Positions 20,001 through 30,963 of a stretch of DNA of 64,000 nucleotides are shown here, piece after piece. Source of the stretch: Myxococcales bacterium (GTDB taxonomy: Bacteria; Myxococcota; Myxococcia; Myxococcales; Anaeromyxobacteraceae); the NCBI GenBank assembly GCA_021806645.1, contig JAJZQX010000010.1, positions 1 through 64,000 of the forward strand. Reading direction: 5' to 3'. The number at the start of each line of letters is the position of its first letter. Position 1 is the first letter of the stretch. The notes below the pieces were generated by a model. The model saw nothing but the letters and a program-made list of their open reading frames with translations, did not search any database and was not told where the DNA came from. The translations under genes and the position numbers were made by a program.

Positions 20001-21902
20001 ATGTCCCGCTCCACCGCCATCGCCGCGCTCGCGGCCCTCCTGCTCTCGTCCGGCGCGCTCGCCGAGGAGCCGAAGAAGGACGCGCCCGTAGACCCCAAGG
20101 TGGAGGCGCTGATCCGCCAGGCGGTGGAGAAGGCCAAGCAGGAGCTGCGCGACGAGGTCCGGCAGGAGCTGCAGACCGCGCAGGCGACCGCCGAGTTCTC
20201 CGGCGCCTCCGCGCCCGGGCCGAAGCTCCAGCTCATCGAGCTCGACGGCTACTTCCGGCTCCGCGGCGACCTGAAGGACTCGTACGACCTCCACCGCGCC
20301 GCCGACAACGCCAACGGGTACTACAGGGCCGATTTCAACAGCACTGACGGAAACCGGGGCAACTACGTCTACCCCGGGCCGGTGCTCCCCGGGAACCTGG
20401 GAGGCGCCGCCAACCCGCGCAGCACCATGACCAGCTTGAACATGAGGCTGCGGCTCCTGCCCACCATCAACGTCTCGGAGCGGGTCCGGGTGCGGGCCGA
20501 GGCCGACCTGTTCGACGACTACGTGCTCGGCTCCAGGCCGCTCGACCAGTTCGGCCTGACCGGCTGCGCCACCGGAACCACCTGCAACTACGCCGGCCAC
20601 TCCAGCGCGTCCTCCAGCGGCGCGGTCCTGACCGATCGCCCGGTCATCAACCTGAAGCTGGCCTGGGCCGAGGTGGAGACGCCGCTGGGGCTCCTCTCCT
20701 TCGGGCGCATGCCGTCGGTCTGGGGGCTCGGCATCGTCGCACCGGCGCAGGACGGGCTCGACGACGACTTCGGCGACATCGCCGACCGGATCCAGTTCGC
20801 CAGCATGCCGGTGGGGACCGTCTTCGGGAACCTCACCTTCATCCCCTACCTCGACTTCTTCGCCAACGGGCCGCTGCAGGGGGACCCGCGCTGGTCCAAG
20901 ACCTCGCTGGCCGGGACCGGGTCGGGCCAGCCCTTCACGCTGGGCTCCTCGGGCGACGGCCGCGTGCTCGGCCTCAAGATGGTGAAGCTCGACACCGCCG
21001 ACGAGCTGCGGCGCAAGCTGGAGCGCGGCGAGTGGAGCCTCAACTACGGCGCCTTCTACGAGTACACCACGCTCTCCACCATCTTCCCGACCGCCATCGA
21101 CCCGGCCACCACCGGCACCTTGACGGCGGGCGACGCGGTCCACCGTGGCGAGTACGATCACCAGGCCGATCTCTGGCTGCGGTACCGGACGCCGCGCCTC
21201 GCCGCGGAGTTCGAGGGGACCTACCTCTACGGCCACGTCAACAACCCGACCACCGACCCGGGCTACGGCTCGGGGGACAGCACCCGGCCGACCGGCATCA
21301 AGGAGCTGCCCATCCTGCTCCGGCAGTTCGGCGCCGCGCTCCGCACCAGCTACCAGGTCTCGCCCAACAAGGTGACGCTCGGGTTCGAGCTGGGCGTCGC
21401 CTCGGGCGACCGGGCGCCCGGCTACGGCAACCGGCCCTGGATGGCCAACAGCGACCAGACCAAGGGGCCGTATCACGGCGTCTTCGAGGGTACGCAGTAC
21501 AACCTGAAGACCGGCGACCATGACATCCGCAACTTCCGCTTCGACCCGGGCTACCGGCCCGACCTGATCTTCTGGCGCGACATCATGGGGCAGGTGACCG
21601 ACGCCTGGTACGCCAAGCCCAACCTCCGCGTGGACGTCTTGGACGGGCTGGCCTGGGAGCTGGCGGCCATCTTCTCGCAGTCGCTCTACAAGTCGTCGTC
21701 CCCATCGACCAACGTGGAGACCGGCGCCGGGGGCAGCACCCTGCTCGGCCTCGAGGCCGACACCAGGCTCACGCTCACCAGTGACGAGGGCTTCTCGGCC
21801 TGGGGCGCCGCCGGTGTCTTCCAGCCGCTCTCCGCCTTCGACGGCGCCGGCACCGTCACCAGGGCCTGGACGCTCAAGTTCGGACTGGCGGCGCGCTTCT
21901 AG
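20001..21902 (+). CDS. TIGR04551-like outer-membrane beta-barrel protein
   Basis: A 633-aa predicted outer-membrane protein. The signal peptide is MSRSTAIAALAALLLSSGALA. A short coiled coil follows (VEALIRQAVEKAKQELRDEV), and then a long run of alternating, aromatic-rich strands that starts LIELDGYFRLRGDLKDSYDL and ends TRAWTLKFGLAARF with a terminal Phe, as barrels require for BAM insertion. Size and features fit the TIGR04551 family described from myxobacteria; I recognise it by pattern only. GAGAGG lies 5 nt before the ATG. Function unknown; a porin-like role is plausible. Confidence 0.75.
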   Translation: MSRSTAIAALAALLLSSGALAEEPKKDAPVDPKVEALIRQAVEKAKQELRDEVRQELQTAQATAEFSGASAPGPKLQLIELDGYFRLRGDLKDSYDLHRAADNANGYYRADFNSTDGNRGNYVYPGPVLPGNLGGAANPRSTMTSLNMRLRLLPTINVSERVRVRAEADLFDDYVLGSRPLDQFGLTGCATGTTCNYAGHSSASSSGAVLTDRPVINLKLAWAEVETPLGLLSFGRMPSVWGLGIVAPAQDGLDDDFGDIADRIQFASMPVGTVFGNLTFIPYLDFFANGPLQGDPRWSKTSLAGTGSGQPFTLGSSGDGRVLGLKMVKLDTADELRRKLERGEWSLNYGAFYEYTTLSTIFPTAIDPATTGTLTAGDAVHRGEYDHQADLWLRYRTPRLAAEFEGTYLYGHVNNPTTDPGYGSGDSTRPTGIKELPILLRQFGAALRTSYQVSPNKVTLGFELGVASGDRAPGYGNRPWMANSDQTKGPYHGVFEGTQYNLKTGDHDIRNFRFDPGYRPDLIFWRDIMGQVTDAWYAKPNLRVDVLDGLAWELAAIFSQSLYKSSSPSTNVETGAGGSTLLGLEADTRLTLTSDEGFSAWGAAGVFQPLSAFDGAGTVTRAWTLKFGLAARF

Positions 21903-21912
21903 CGACCGCCGG

Positions 21913-21930
21913 CCGTGGTACCGTCCACGG
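21913..21930 (+). promoter_or_regulatory. Hairpin or operator-like inverted repeat before argH
   Basis: CCGTGG and CCACGG (6-bp arms, 6-nt spacer) end 5 nt before the argH start codon. It may act as an operator or as an mRNA hairpin that masks initiation, because no clear ribosome-binding site is seen. Confidence 0.35.
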
Positions 21931-21935
21931 TCGAA

Positions 21936-23336
21936 ATGACCCGCAAGAACAAGGCGAAGCCGGTCTCCCGCGCCGCGCTCTCCGGCGAGGCCGACCCGCG
22001 GCTGGTGGCGCTCTCCGTCTCCATCCAGGACGACGGCGCCCTCCATGCCGAGGACATCCGCGGCTCCCAGGCCCACGTCACCATGCTGGCGAAGCAGGGG
22101 ATCGTCCCCGCCGCCGTGGCAAGGCGGCTGGTGAAGGCCCTCGACCGGGTGCGGGACGAGTTCGCCGCCGGGAAGATCCGCTTCGACCCCGCCCTCGAGG
22201 ACGTCCACACCCACGTCGAGCGGCGGCTCGGCGAGCTGACCGGCAAGGACGCCGGCTACCTGCACGCCGGGCGCAGCCGCAACGACCAGGTGGCGCTCGA
22301 CGAGCGGCTCTTCATAGTCGGCGCCTGCGATCGCACCGACGCCGCCCTGGGCCGGCTGCAGCGCGCCCTCTGCCTGCAGGGGCGCCGCCACCAGCGGACC
22401 ATCCTCCCCGGCTACACCCACCTGCAGCGGGCCCAGCCGGTCTCGCTGGCCCACCACCTGCTCGCCCACGTGGAGATGCTGGGGCGCGATCGGCAACGGC
22501 TCGCCGAGGTGCGGGCCCGCGCCGCCGTCTCGCCGCTCGGCTCCGGGGCGCTGGCCGCCACCACGCTGAAGCTGGACCGCGAGGCCGTGGCGAAGGCGCT
22601 CGGCCTGGCCGGCGTCACCCGCAACTCGCTCGACGCCGTGAGCGACCGCGACAGCGCCATCGAGCTGCTCTTCGCCGTGGCGCTCTCCGCGGTCCACCTC
22701 TCCCGGCTGGGCGAGGAGATCGTCCTCTGGACCACGCGCGAGTTCGGCTTCATGACGCTCGACGACGCCTTCGCCACCGGCTCGTCGCTCATGCCGCAGA
22801 AGAAGAACCCGGACGTGGGCGAGCTGGCCCGTGGCCGGGCCGGGCGCGCCATCGGCGACCTGGTGGCGCTCCTCTCCATCGTGAAGAACCTGCCGCTCAG
22901 CTACAACCGCGACCTGCAGGAGGACAAGCGTCCGCTCCTCTCCGGCCCGGAGGCGCTCGCCCTCACCGCCGATGCGCTGGCCGGCGCCGTGGAGACCGCC
23001 ACCTTCCATGCCGGCCGGATGGAGGAGGCGCTGGGCGGCGGCGAGGCGCTCGCCACCGACGCCGCCGAGTACCTGGTCGAGCGAGGGGTGCCGTTCCGCG
23101 AGGCGCACGAGGCGGTCGGGGCGGCCGCCAAGCTGGCCGCCCGGCTGGGCAAGCCGCTGGCGGCGCTCGACGCCGCCGAGTGGCGCTCCCTCCACCGGCG
23201 TTTCGACGCCGACGTGCTCCGCTGCTTCGACGCGCGGCGGTCGCTCTCCCGCCGCGAGCTGCCCGGCGGGCCCGGGCCGAAGGCGGTGGCCGGCGAGCTG
23301 CGCCGCTGGGAGCGGTCGCTGGGGATCCGCCGGTGA
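21936..23336 (+). CDS. argH: Argininosuccinate lyase
   Basis: A 466-aa cytoplasmic enzyme that splits argininosuccinate into arginine and fumarate. Diagnostic blocks are [42 protein letters not shown] and the mobile catalytic loop [13 protein letters not shown] (about residue 282, containing the catalytic Ser). Length is typical. ATG 21936 is preferred over the upstream in-frame GTG 21915, which lies inside an inverted repeat. Its stop overlaps the start of a small lipoprotein gene (GTGA), so it heads the argH - lptM-like - lysA - dapA - dapB run. Confidence 0.96.
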   Translation: MTRKNKAKPVSRAALSGEADPRLVALSVSIQDDGALHAEDIRGSQAHVTMLAKQGIVPAAVARRLVKALDRVRDEFAAGKIRFDPALEDVHTHVERRLGELTGKDAGYLHAGRSRNDQVALDERLFIVGACDRTDAALGRLQRALCLQGRRHQRTILPGYTHLQRAQPVSLAHHLLAHVEMLGRDRQRLAEVRARAAVSPLGSGALAATTLKLDREAVAKALGLAGVTRNSLDAVSDRDSAIELLFAVALSAVHLSRLGEEIVLWTTREFGFMTLDDAFATGSSLMPQKKNPDVGELARGRAGRAIGDLVALLSIVKNLPLSYNRDLQEDKRPLLSGPEALALTADALAGAVETATFHAGRMEEALGGGEALATDAAEYLVERGVPFREAHEAVGAAAKLAARLGKPLAALDAAEWRSLHRRFDADVLRCFDARRSLSRRELPGGPGPKAVAGELRRWERSLGIRR

Positions 23337-23551
23337 GCGGCCGCGCGCCGACCGCCGCCCTCCTGCTGGCGCTGCTCGGCGCTTGCGGTGTCAAGGCGCC
23401 GCCGCGGGCCTCCGGCGCCCCGGACAAGGAGGCCCCCAACGAGCTCTTCCGGCCGGCCGAGGACCCCGACACGCACCGGGCGGCCTTCGTCCAGCCAGAC
23501 GACCAGCCCGTCCAGCCGGCCGCTCCTCCCGCCACGGGGCCCGCCAGGTGA
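23333..23551 (+). CDS. Small LptM/YifL-like lipoprotein
   Basis: A 72-aa lipoprotein with signal peptide and lipobox [10 protein letters not shown], followed by [10 protein letters not shown] and a disordered Pro/Asp-rich tail. In proteobacteria a tiny lipoprotein with a CGxKGPxxxP start (YifL/LptM) is commonly encoded beside lysA or dapF. LptM helps form correct disulfides in the LptD LPS translocon. The CGVKAPP start and the place directly before lysA fit that family. GTG 23333 overlaps the argH stop, and its own stop overlaps lysA. Homology rests on a very short motif. Confidence 0.65.
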   Translation: MSGRAPTAALLLALLGACGVKAPPRASGAPDKEAPNELFRPAEDPDTHRAAFVQPDDQPVQPAAPPATGPAR

Positions 23552-24840
23552 ACCACTTCCAGCCGCGCCGTGGCCAGCTCCACGCCGAGCGGATCCCGGT
23601 CGCCACGCTCGCCGAGGCGCACGGCACGCCGCTCTACGTCTACTCGACGGCGACGCTGACCCGGCACTGGAAGGTGCTGAAGGGCTCGCTGCGCGGCCTC
23701 GACGCCACCATCTGCTACGCGGTCAAGGCCAACTCCAACCTGGCGGTGCTGGCCCACTTCGCGCGGCTCGGCTCCGGCTTCGACATCGTCTCGGGCGGCG
23801 AGCTCTACCGCGTGCTCAAGGCCGGCGGCCACCCGGCCAAGGTGGTCTTCAGCGGCGTCGGCAAGCGCGACGACGAGCTGGCCTTCGCGCTCGACGCCGG
23901 GGTCGGCACCATCAACGTGGAGAGCGCCGGGGAGCTGGTGCGCCTCTCGGCGGTGGCGCGGCGGCTCAAGGTCCGCGCCCCAGTCGCGCTCCGCGTGAAC
24001 CCGGACGTCGATCCCAGGACCCACCCCTACATCGCCACCGGACTGCGCGAGTCGAAGTTCGGCATCCCGGTCGCCGAGGCGCGGCGGCTCTACCACCAGG
24101 CGGTGAAGGATCCCCACCTCGACGTCCGCGGCGTGGCCTGCCACATCGGCTCGCAGCTCACCACGTTGCGACCCTTCGTGGACGCGGTGGGGCGGGTGCG
24201 GGCGCTGGCGGCCGACCTGGCCGGGGCCGGCATCCGGCTGCGCCACCTCGACGTGGGGGGCGGGCTGGGTGTCACCTACCGCGACGAGCAGCCGCCCTCG
24301 CCCGACCAGTACGGCGCCGCCATCCGCAAGGCGCTGGCGGGCTGGGAGGGGGCGGTCCACCTCGAGCCGGGCCGGGTGCTGGTGGGGAACGCCGGCGTCC
24401 TGCTCACCCGCGTCATCCAGGTGAAGCGGAGCGGCAAGAAGACCTTCGTGGTGGTGGACGCGGCCATGAACGACCTGGTCCGGCCCGCCTTCTACGGCGC
24501 CTGGCACGCCATCGAGCCGGTGGTGGCGCCGCCGGCGGGCGCCCGCGCCGTCACCTGCGACGTGGTCGGGCCGGTCTGCGAGTCGAGCGACTTCCTGGCC
24601 CGCGGCCGCAAGCTGGTCCTGCCGGCCGAAGGGGACCTGCTCTGCATCCGGACGGCCGGCGCCTACGGCTTCACCATGTCCTCCAACTACAACTCCCGGC
24701 CGCGCGCCGCCGAGGTGCTGGTGGACGGCGACCGCGCCCTGCTGGCCCGCCAGCGCGAGACCTACCCCGACCTGATCCGCGGCGAGGCCTTGGCCCGGCC
24801 GGCGCCGAAGCCGAGGCCGTTCCGGCGGCGGCGCGGTTGA
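23548..24840 (+). CDS. lysA: Diaminopimelate decarboxylase
   Basis: A 430-aa PLP enzyme catalysing meso-diaminopimelate to lysine plus CO2. The PLP lysine is Lys60 in CYAVKANSN. Other family motifs are GSGFDIVSGGELYR, CHIGSQ, HLDVGGGLGV, EPGRVLVGNAG and CESSDFLARGR, the last containing the conserved active-site Cys. It starts at GTG 23548, which overlaps the lipoprotein stop. The C-terminal tail (PKPRPFRRRRG) is basic. With dapA and dapB downstream it covers part of the lysine/DAP pathway that also feeds murE in this window. Confidence 0.96.
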   Translation: MNHFQPRRGQLHAERIPVATLAEAHGTPLYVYSTATLTRHWKVLKGSLRGLDATICYAVKANSNLAVLAHFARLGSGFDIVSGGELYRVLKAGGHPAKVVFSGVGKRDDELAFALDAGVGTINVESAGELVRLSAVARRLKVRAPVALRVNPDVDPRTHPYIATGLRESKFGIPVAEARRLYHQAVKDPHLDVRGVACHIGSQLTTLRPFVDAVGRVRALAADLAGAGIRLRHLDVGGGLGVTYRDEQPPSPDQYGAAIRKALAGWEGAVHLEPGRVLVGNAGVLLTRVIQVKRSGKKTFVVVDAAMNDLVRPAFYGAWHAIEPVVAPPAGARAVTCDVVGPVCESSDFLARGRKLVLPAEGDLLCIRTAGAYGFTMSSNYNSRPRAAEVLVDGDRALLARQRETYPDLIRGEALARPAPKPRPFRRRRG

Positions 24841-24886
24841 GCTAGATTCGACACCGACCCTCAACCTGTTCCGCCTGGAGTCCCGC

Positions 24887-25771
24887 ATGCGCCTCGAAGG
24901 ATCGATGGTGGCCATCGTCACCCCCATGAAGGACGGGGCCGTGGACCACAGGAGCCTGCGCGAGCTGTGCGAGTGGCAGCTCAGCGAGGGGACCGACGGG
25001 ATCATCCCCTGCGGCACCACCGGGGAGAGCGCCACGCTCACCGCCAGGGAGCGGTACGAGGTGGTGAAGACGGTGGTCGAGCAGGTGAGGGGGCGGGCCC
25101 TGGTGATCGCCGGCGCGGGCTCCAACGCCACGCACGAGGCCATCGAGGGGGTCAAGGCGGCCAGGGAGCTGAAGGCCGACGCCGCGCTGGTGGTCACCCC
25201 GTACTACAACAAGCCGACGCAGGAGGGGCTGTACCGCCACTACCAGGCCATCTGGGAGGCGGCCCGCTTCCCGGTGGTGGCCTACAACGTCCCCTCGCGC
25301 ACCGCCGTGGACCTGCTGCCGGAGACGGTGGCCCGCCTGGTCAAGGCCGGCGCCATCTGCGGCATCAAGGAGGCGACCGCCAGCATGGACCGGCAGGTCC
25401 AGCTGGTGGAGCTGTGCGGGCCGAGCGGGCTGGCCTACCTCTCCGGCGACGACTTCACCGTCCTCCCCTACATCGCCTGCGGCGGCCACGGGGTCATCTC
25501 GGTGGTGGCCAACATCGCGCCGCGGGCCATGAAGGAGCTGGTGGTGGCCTGCCGCACGGGCGATCTCGCCACGGGCTTGAGGCTGCAGGTGGCCATGGCG
25601 GAGCTGAACCGGATGATGTTCGTCGAGACCAACCCCGGCCCGGTCAAGGCCGGCGTGGCGCTGCTGGGTCGCGCCGGGCCCGAGCTGCGGTTGCCGCTGG
25701 CGCCGGTCTCGGAGGCCAGCCTGGCCAAGGTGCGCGCCGCCATGCAGCGGTTCGGCCTGAAGCTGGCCTGA
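24887..25771 (+). CDS. dapA: 4-hydroxy-tetrahydrodipicolinate synthase
   Basis: A 294-aa TIM-barrel aldolase that condenses pyruvate with aspartate semialdehyde, the committed step of DAP/lysine synthesis. The Schiff-base lysine is Lys161 (GIKEAT). The catalytic tyrosine lies in VTPYYNKPTQEG, and GTTGESATLT binds pyruvate. GGAG lies 6 nt before the ATG. It sits 46 nt after lysA and 51 nt before dapB. Confidence 0.97.
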   Translation: MRLEGSMVAIVTPMKDGAVDHRSLRELCEWQLSEGTDGIIPCGTTGESATLTARERYEVVKTVVEQVRGRALVIAGAGSNATHEAIEGVKAARELKADAALVVTPYYNKPTQEGLYRHYQAIWEAARFPVVAYNVPSRTAVDLLPETVARLVKAGAICGIKEATASMDRQVQLVELCGPSGLAYLSGDDFTVLPYIACGGHGVISVVANIAPRAMKELVVACRTGDLATGLRLQVAMAELNRMMFVETNPGPVKAGVALLGRAGPELRLPLAPVSEASLAKVRAAMQRFGLKLA

Positions 25772-25792
25772 CCTTCCTGAAGCCTGGTCGGT

Positions 25793-25809
25793 GCCCGGCG
25801 AGGCCGGGC
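25793..25809 (+). promoter_or_regulatory. Hairpin in the dapA-dapB spacer
   Basis: A perfect 7-bp stem (GCCCGGC / GCCGGGC) with a 3-nt loop ends just before the GGAGGAG ribosome-binding site of dapB. It could adjust relative expression of the two genes or protect an mRNA end. Confidence 0.4.
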
Positions 25810-25822
25810 GCGGAGGAGCCCG

Positions 25823-26635
25823 ATGATCGACGTGGTGGTGAGCGGCGCAGCGGGCCGGATGGGGCGCGAGATCGTTCGACTGGTGGCCGCCTCCGGCGCG
25901 CTCAAGCTCCACGGAGCGGTGGACCGCGCGCCGGACGGCCTGGGGCAGGATGCCTTCGCGCTGGCCGGGTTGCCGCCCGGCGGCGTCAAGGTGGTGGGCA
26001 CGCTGGCCGCCGCGCTCCCGGGCGCCGGCGCGGTGATCGACTTCACCCACTTCGAGGCGTCGGTGGCCCACGCCGAGGCCTGCGCCGCCGCCGGCGTGCC
26101 GCTGGTGATCGGCGCCACCGGCTTCACGTCCGAGGCCAGGGCGCGGGTGGCGGCCGCCGCCAGGCGGATCCCGATCCTGCTCTCGCCCAACATGAGCGTG
26201 GGCGTGAACGTCCTCTTCGAGCTGGTTCGCCAGGCTGCCGCGGCGCTGGGCGACGCCTATGACGTCGAGATCGTCGAGCTGCACCACAAGCGGAAGAAGG
26301 ACGCGCCGAGCGGCACCGCCATGAAGCTGGCCGAGGTGGCCGCGGCGGCGCTCGGACGGGACGCCGCCAGGGACCTCACCTTCGCCCGCCACGGCATGAT
26401 CGGCGAGCGGCCCCCCCGCCAGATCGGTGTCCAGACCGTGCGCGGCGGCGACATCGTCGGCGAGCACACCGTCTACTTCTGCGGCGAGGGCGAGCGGCTC
26501 GAGCTGACCCACCGCGCCACCGCCCGCGACCAGTTCGCGCGCGGCGCCGTCCGCGCCGCCGCCTGGCTCCCGGGCCGCCCGCCCGGCCTCTACGACATGG
26601 CCGACGTGCTCGGGTTCAAGCGAGGGACGCCATGA
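25823..26635 (+). CDS. dapB: 4-hydroxy-tetrahydrodipicolinate reductase
   Basis: A 270-aa NAD(P)H-dependent reductase of the DAP pathway. It has the Rossmann motif [15 protein letters not shown], the catalytic block [20 protein letters not shown] and [19 protein letters not shown] lies 5 nt before the ATG. Its stop overlaps the next start (ATGA), linking the fumarylacetoacetate-hydrolase-family gene to the same message. Confidence 0.97.
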   Translation: MIDVVVSGAAGRMGREIVRLVAASGALKLHGAVDRAPDGLGQDAFALAGLPPGGVKVVGTLAAALPGAGAVIDFTHFEASVAHAEACAAAGVPLVIGATGFTSEARARVAAAARRIPILLSPNMSVGVNVLFELVRQAAAALGDAYDVEIVELHHKRKKDAPSGTAMKLAEVAAAALGRDAARDLTFARHGMIGERPPRQIGVQTVRGGDIVGEHTVYFCGEGERLELTHRATARDQFARGAVRAAAWLPGRPPGLYDMADVLGFKRGTP

Positions 26636-27384
26636 GGACCTGCCGCTACCGCCACGGCGGCTCCGAGCGCTGGGGCCTCATCGAGGGGGACCGGGTCCGG
26701 CCCCTCACCGGCGAGCCCTGGGCCGGTGGCCTGCCCGAGGGGAAGCCGCTGGCGCTCGGCGACGTGACGCTGCTGGCGCCGGTGCGGCCGAGCAAGGTGG
26801 TCTGCGTGGGGCGCAACTACCTGGCCCACGCCAGGGAGATGGGGAACGAGGTGCCGAAGCAGCCGCTCCTCTTCCTCAAGCCGCCCAGCGCGGTGATCGG
26901 CCCGCTGGAGCCGATCCGCTGCCCGGCCGGCTCGACCGACGTGCAGCACGAGGTCGAGCTGGGGGTGGTGGTGGGGCGGGCCCTCTCCCGCGCCGGGGCC
27001 GCCGAGGCCAGGCAGGCCGTCTTCGGCTACACCTGCGTCAACGACGTCACCGCCCGTGACATCCAGCGGGAGGAGAAGCACTTCACCCGCGCCAAGGGGT
27101 TCGACACCTTCTGCCCGGTGGGGCCCTGGATCGACACCGGCCTCGACGCCGCGGACCTGTCGGTCAGCTGCCGGGTCAACGGGAGCGAGCGGCAGCGAGG
27201 GTCCACCCGCGACATGGTCTTCGACCCGCCGGCGCTGCTGGCCTTCATCTCCAGCGTCATGACGCTCTGGCCCGGCGACCTGGTCTCCACCGGGACGCCC
27301 GAGGGTGTTGGGCGAATCCAGGCGGGGGACTGGGTCGAGGTCGAGGTGAGCGGGCTCGGGATCCTGCGCAACCCGGTGGCCTGA
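26632..27384 (+). CDS. Fumarylacetoacetate hydrolase family protein
   Basis: A 250-aa FAH-fold protein. Metal-binding residues of the family are in [13 protein letters not shown], and other hallmarks are [29 protein letters not shown] and [20 protein letters not shown]. Members act as acylpyruvases, oxaloacetate decarboxylases or hydrolases of aromatic ring-cleavage products. In this operon context a housekeeping acylpyruvase or oxaloacetate tautomerase/decarboxylase is at least as likely as aromatic degradation. The start overlaps the dapB stop. Confidence 0.88.
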   Translation: MRTCRYRHGGSERWGLIEGDRVRPLTGEPWAGGLPEGKPLALGDVTLLAPVRPSKVVCVGRNYLAHAREMGNEVPKQPLLFLKPPSAVIGPLEPIRCPAGSTDVQHEVELGVVVGRALSRAGAAEARQAVFGYTCVNDVTARDIQREEKHFTRAKGFDTFCPVGPWIDTGLDAADLSVSCRVNGSERQRGSTRDMVFDPPALLAFISSVMTLWPGDLVSTGTPEGVGRIQAGDWVEVEVSGLGILRNPVA

Positions 27385-27435
27385 CCCGGAGCCCGGCTGC
27401 GCAGGGTCGTCAGGAAGCAGGCCATGTAGGTGGCT

Positions 27436-27455
27436 CGGGCGGTGGCGTCCGCCCG
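27436..27455 (+). terminator. Hairpin after the argH-dapB-FAH operon
   Basis: CGGGCGG and CCGCCCG form a perfect 7-bp stem with a 6-nt loop, 51 nt after the FAH stop. No T tract follows. Just downstream ACCTCT and AGAGGT form a second weak inverted repeat in front of alaS. Confidence 0.4.
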
Positions 27456-27512
27456 GCACCTCTGTTATCTCAAGAGGTTCCCGGCGCCCCAGGCTCCGGC
27501 CCACAAAACGCC

Positions 27513-30221
<2,709 letters not shown>

Positions 30222-30271
30222 AGGAGCGCGCCGCGCCCTCCGCTGGAGCGGCGGCGCACCGCTTGAGCCCG

Positions 30272-30301
30272 TTGACCGCCGTGGCGGGCGGTGCCTACAT
30301 T
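30272..30301 (+). promoter_or_regulatory. Predicted sigma-70 promoter for the 126-aa gene
   Basis: TTGACC (30272-30277), an 18-nt spacer and TACATT (30296-30301). The predicted transcription start lies only about 5 nt before the ATG at 30313, so the transcript would be almost leaderless. Confidence 0.5.
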
Positions 30302-30312
30302 TCCGCGCGTCG

Positions 30313-30693
30313 ATGCCCGCCGCCCGGACCGCCACCAAGCAGAGCGTCTGCGACCTCACGGTCGTCGATCTCTGCGCGGCGCGCGAGGCGCGGCGGCTGC
30401 GCGAGTTCCAGGCCCGGACCCGCGCCGTGGACGACCTCAATCGCAAGGCGCTGGCGCGGCTCTACCAGACCGGGCTGGTCTACACGCGGCAGGGGGCGCG
30501 GCTGGGGCGTGACCTCCTGCTGGCCCACCAGCACCTGCTCCGCGTCGGCGACCTGCTGATCCGGATCGGCGAGCTGGCCGGCCCGACCGCCCTGGCCGAC
30601 GCCGAGGGCTTCTACGCCGAGGCGCGCGACCTGCTGGCCCGCACCACCAAGCTCACCAGCCGGACCGGGCTGGTCTTCGCGCGCGGGCGGTGA
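30313..30693 (+). CDS. Small helical hypothetical protein
   Basis: A 126-aa soluble protein, largely alpha-helical (LCAAREARRLREFQARTRAV, ALADAEGFYAEARDLLARTTK). I do not recognise the family. There is no signal peptide. ATG 30313 was chosen because a good promoter ends just upstream. The gene is flanked by alaS and by a terminator-like hairpin, so it is probably monocistronic. Function unknown. Confidence 0.6.
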   Translation: MPAARTATKQSVCDLTVVDLCAAREARRLREFQARTRAVDDLNRKALARLYQTGLVYTRQGARLGRDLLLAHQHLLRVGDLLIRIGELAGPTALADAEGFYAEARDLLARTTKLTSRTGLVFARGR

Positions 30694-30726
30694 GCGCGGC
30701 GCCGGGCGCTTCCCGTGAAACGGACG

Positions 30727-30755
30727 GGGCGGCACGGTGGTGCTCCGTGCCGCCC
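30727..30755. terminator. Perfect GC-rich hairpin, likely bidirectional terminator
   Basis: GGGCGGCACGG (30727-30737) pairs perfectly with CCGTGCCGCCC (30745-30755) across a 7-nt loop. It lies after the 126-aa gene on the plus strand and after the protease remnant on the minus strand. No T tract is present. Confidence 0.6.
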
Positions 30756-30783
30756 AGGTTCTCCGCAGCGACCACGGGTGCGC

Positions 30784-30963
30784 TCACGGGTAGAGCGACC
30801 TGGCGCCCGTCTTGTCGAGGCTGGTCAGCACCAGGTCGCCCCGGTTGGAGCCGTTGCACTGGGGGTAGTGCATCACCGAGGCAGCGTCGTAGCTGCTCAG
30901 CGCGCGCCAGTGGTCGTCCTCGAAGCAGGCTCCGGACTCGGGGCGGGTATGATGCGTCAAATG
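30784..30963 (-). pseudogene. Remnant of a zinc metalloprotease (astacin/matrixin-like) gene
   Basis: A minus-strand frame ending at 30784 encodes HTRPESGACFEDDHWRALS, then YDAASVMHYPQCNGSN and LTSLDKTGARSLYP. The SxMHY Met-turn and the preceding HTRPE segment match the C-terminal end of myxobacterial M12A-like secreted metalloproteases. In those enzymes the segment follows the HExxHxxGxxH zinc site. Upstream of HHTRPES the family similarity stops and the esterase gene begins on the other strand, so only the last 57 or so codons survive. The downstream hairpin at 30727-30755 is probably its original terminator. Confidence 0.6.
30948..30953 (+). promoter_or_regulatory. -10 element for a leaderless esterase gene
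   Basis: TATGAT is one mismatch from the sigma-70 consensus and ends 7 nt before ATG 30961, placing the transcription start at the start codon. No ribosome-binding site is seen. No good -35 was found. Confidence 0.4.

Noticed and set aside
18234-23195. A 1653-codon minus-strand open frame
   Set aside because: It lies antisense to five well-supported genes (transglutaminase, mce, barrel, argH and others) and has no domain signature.
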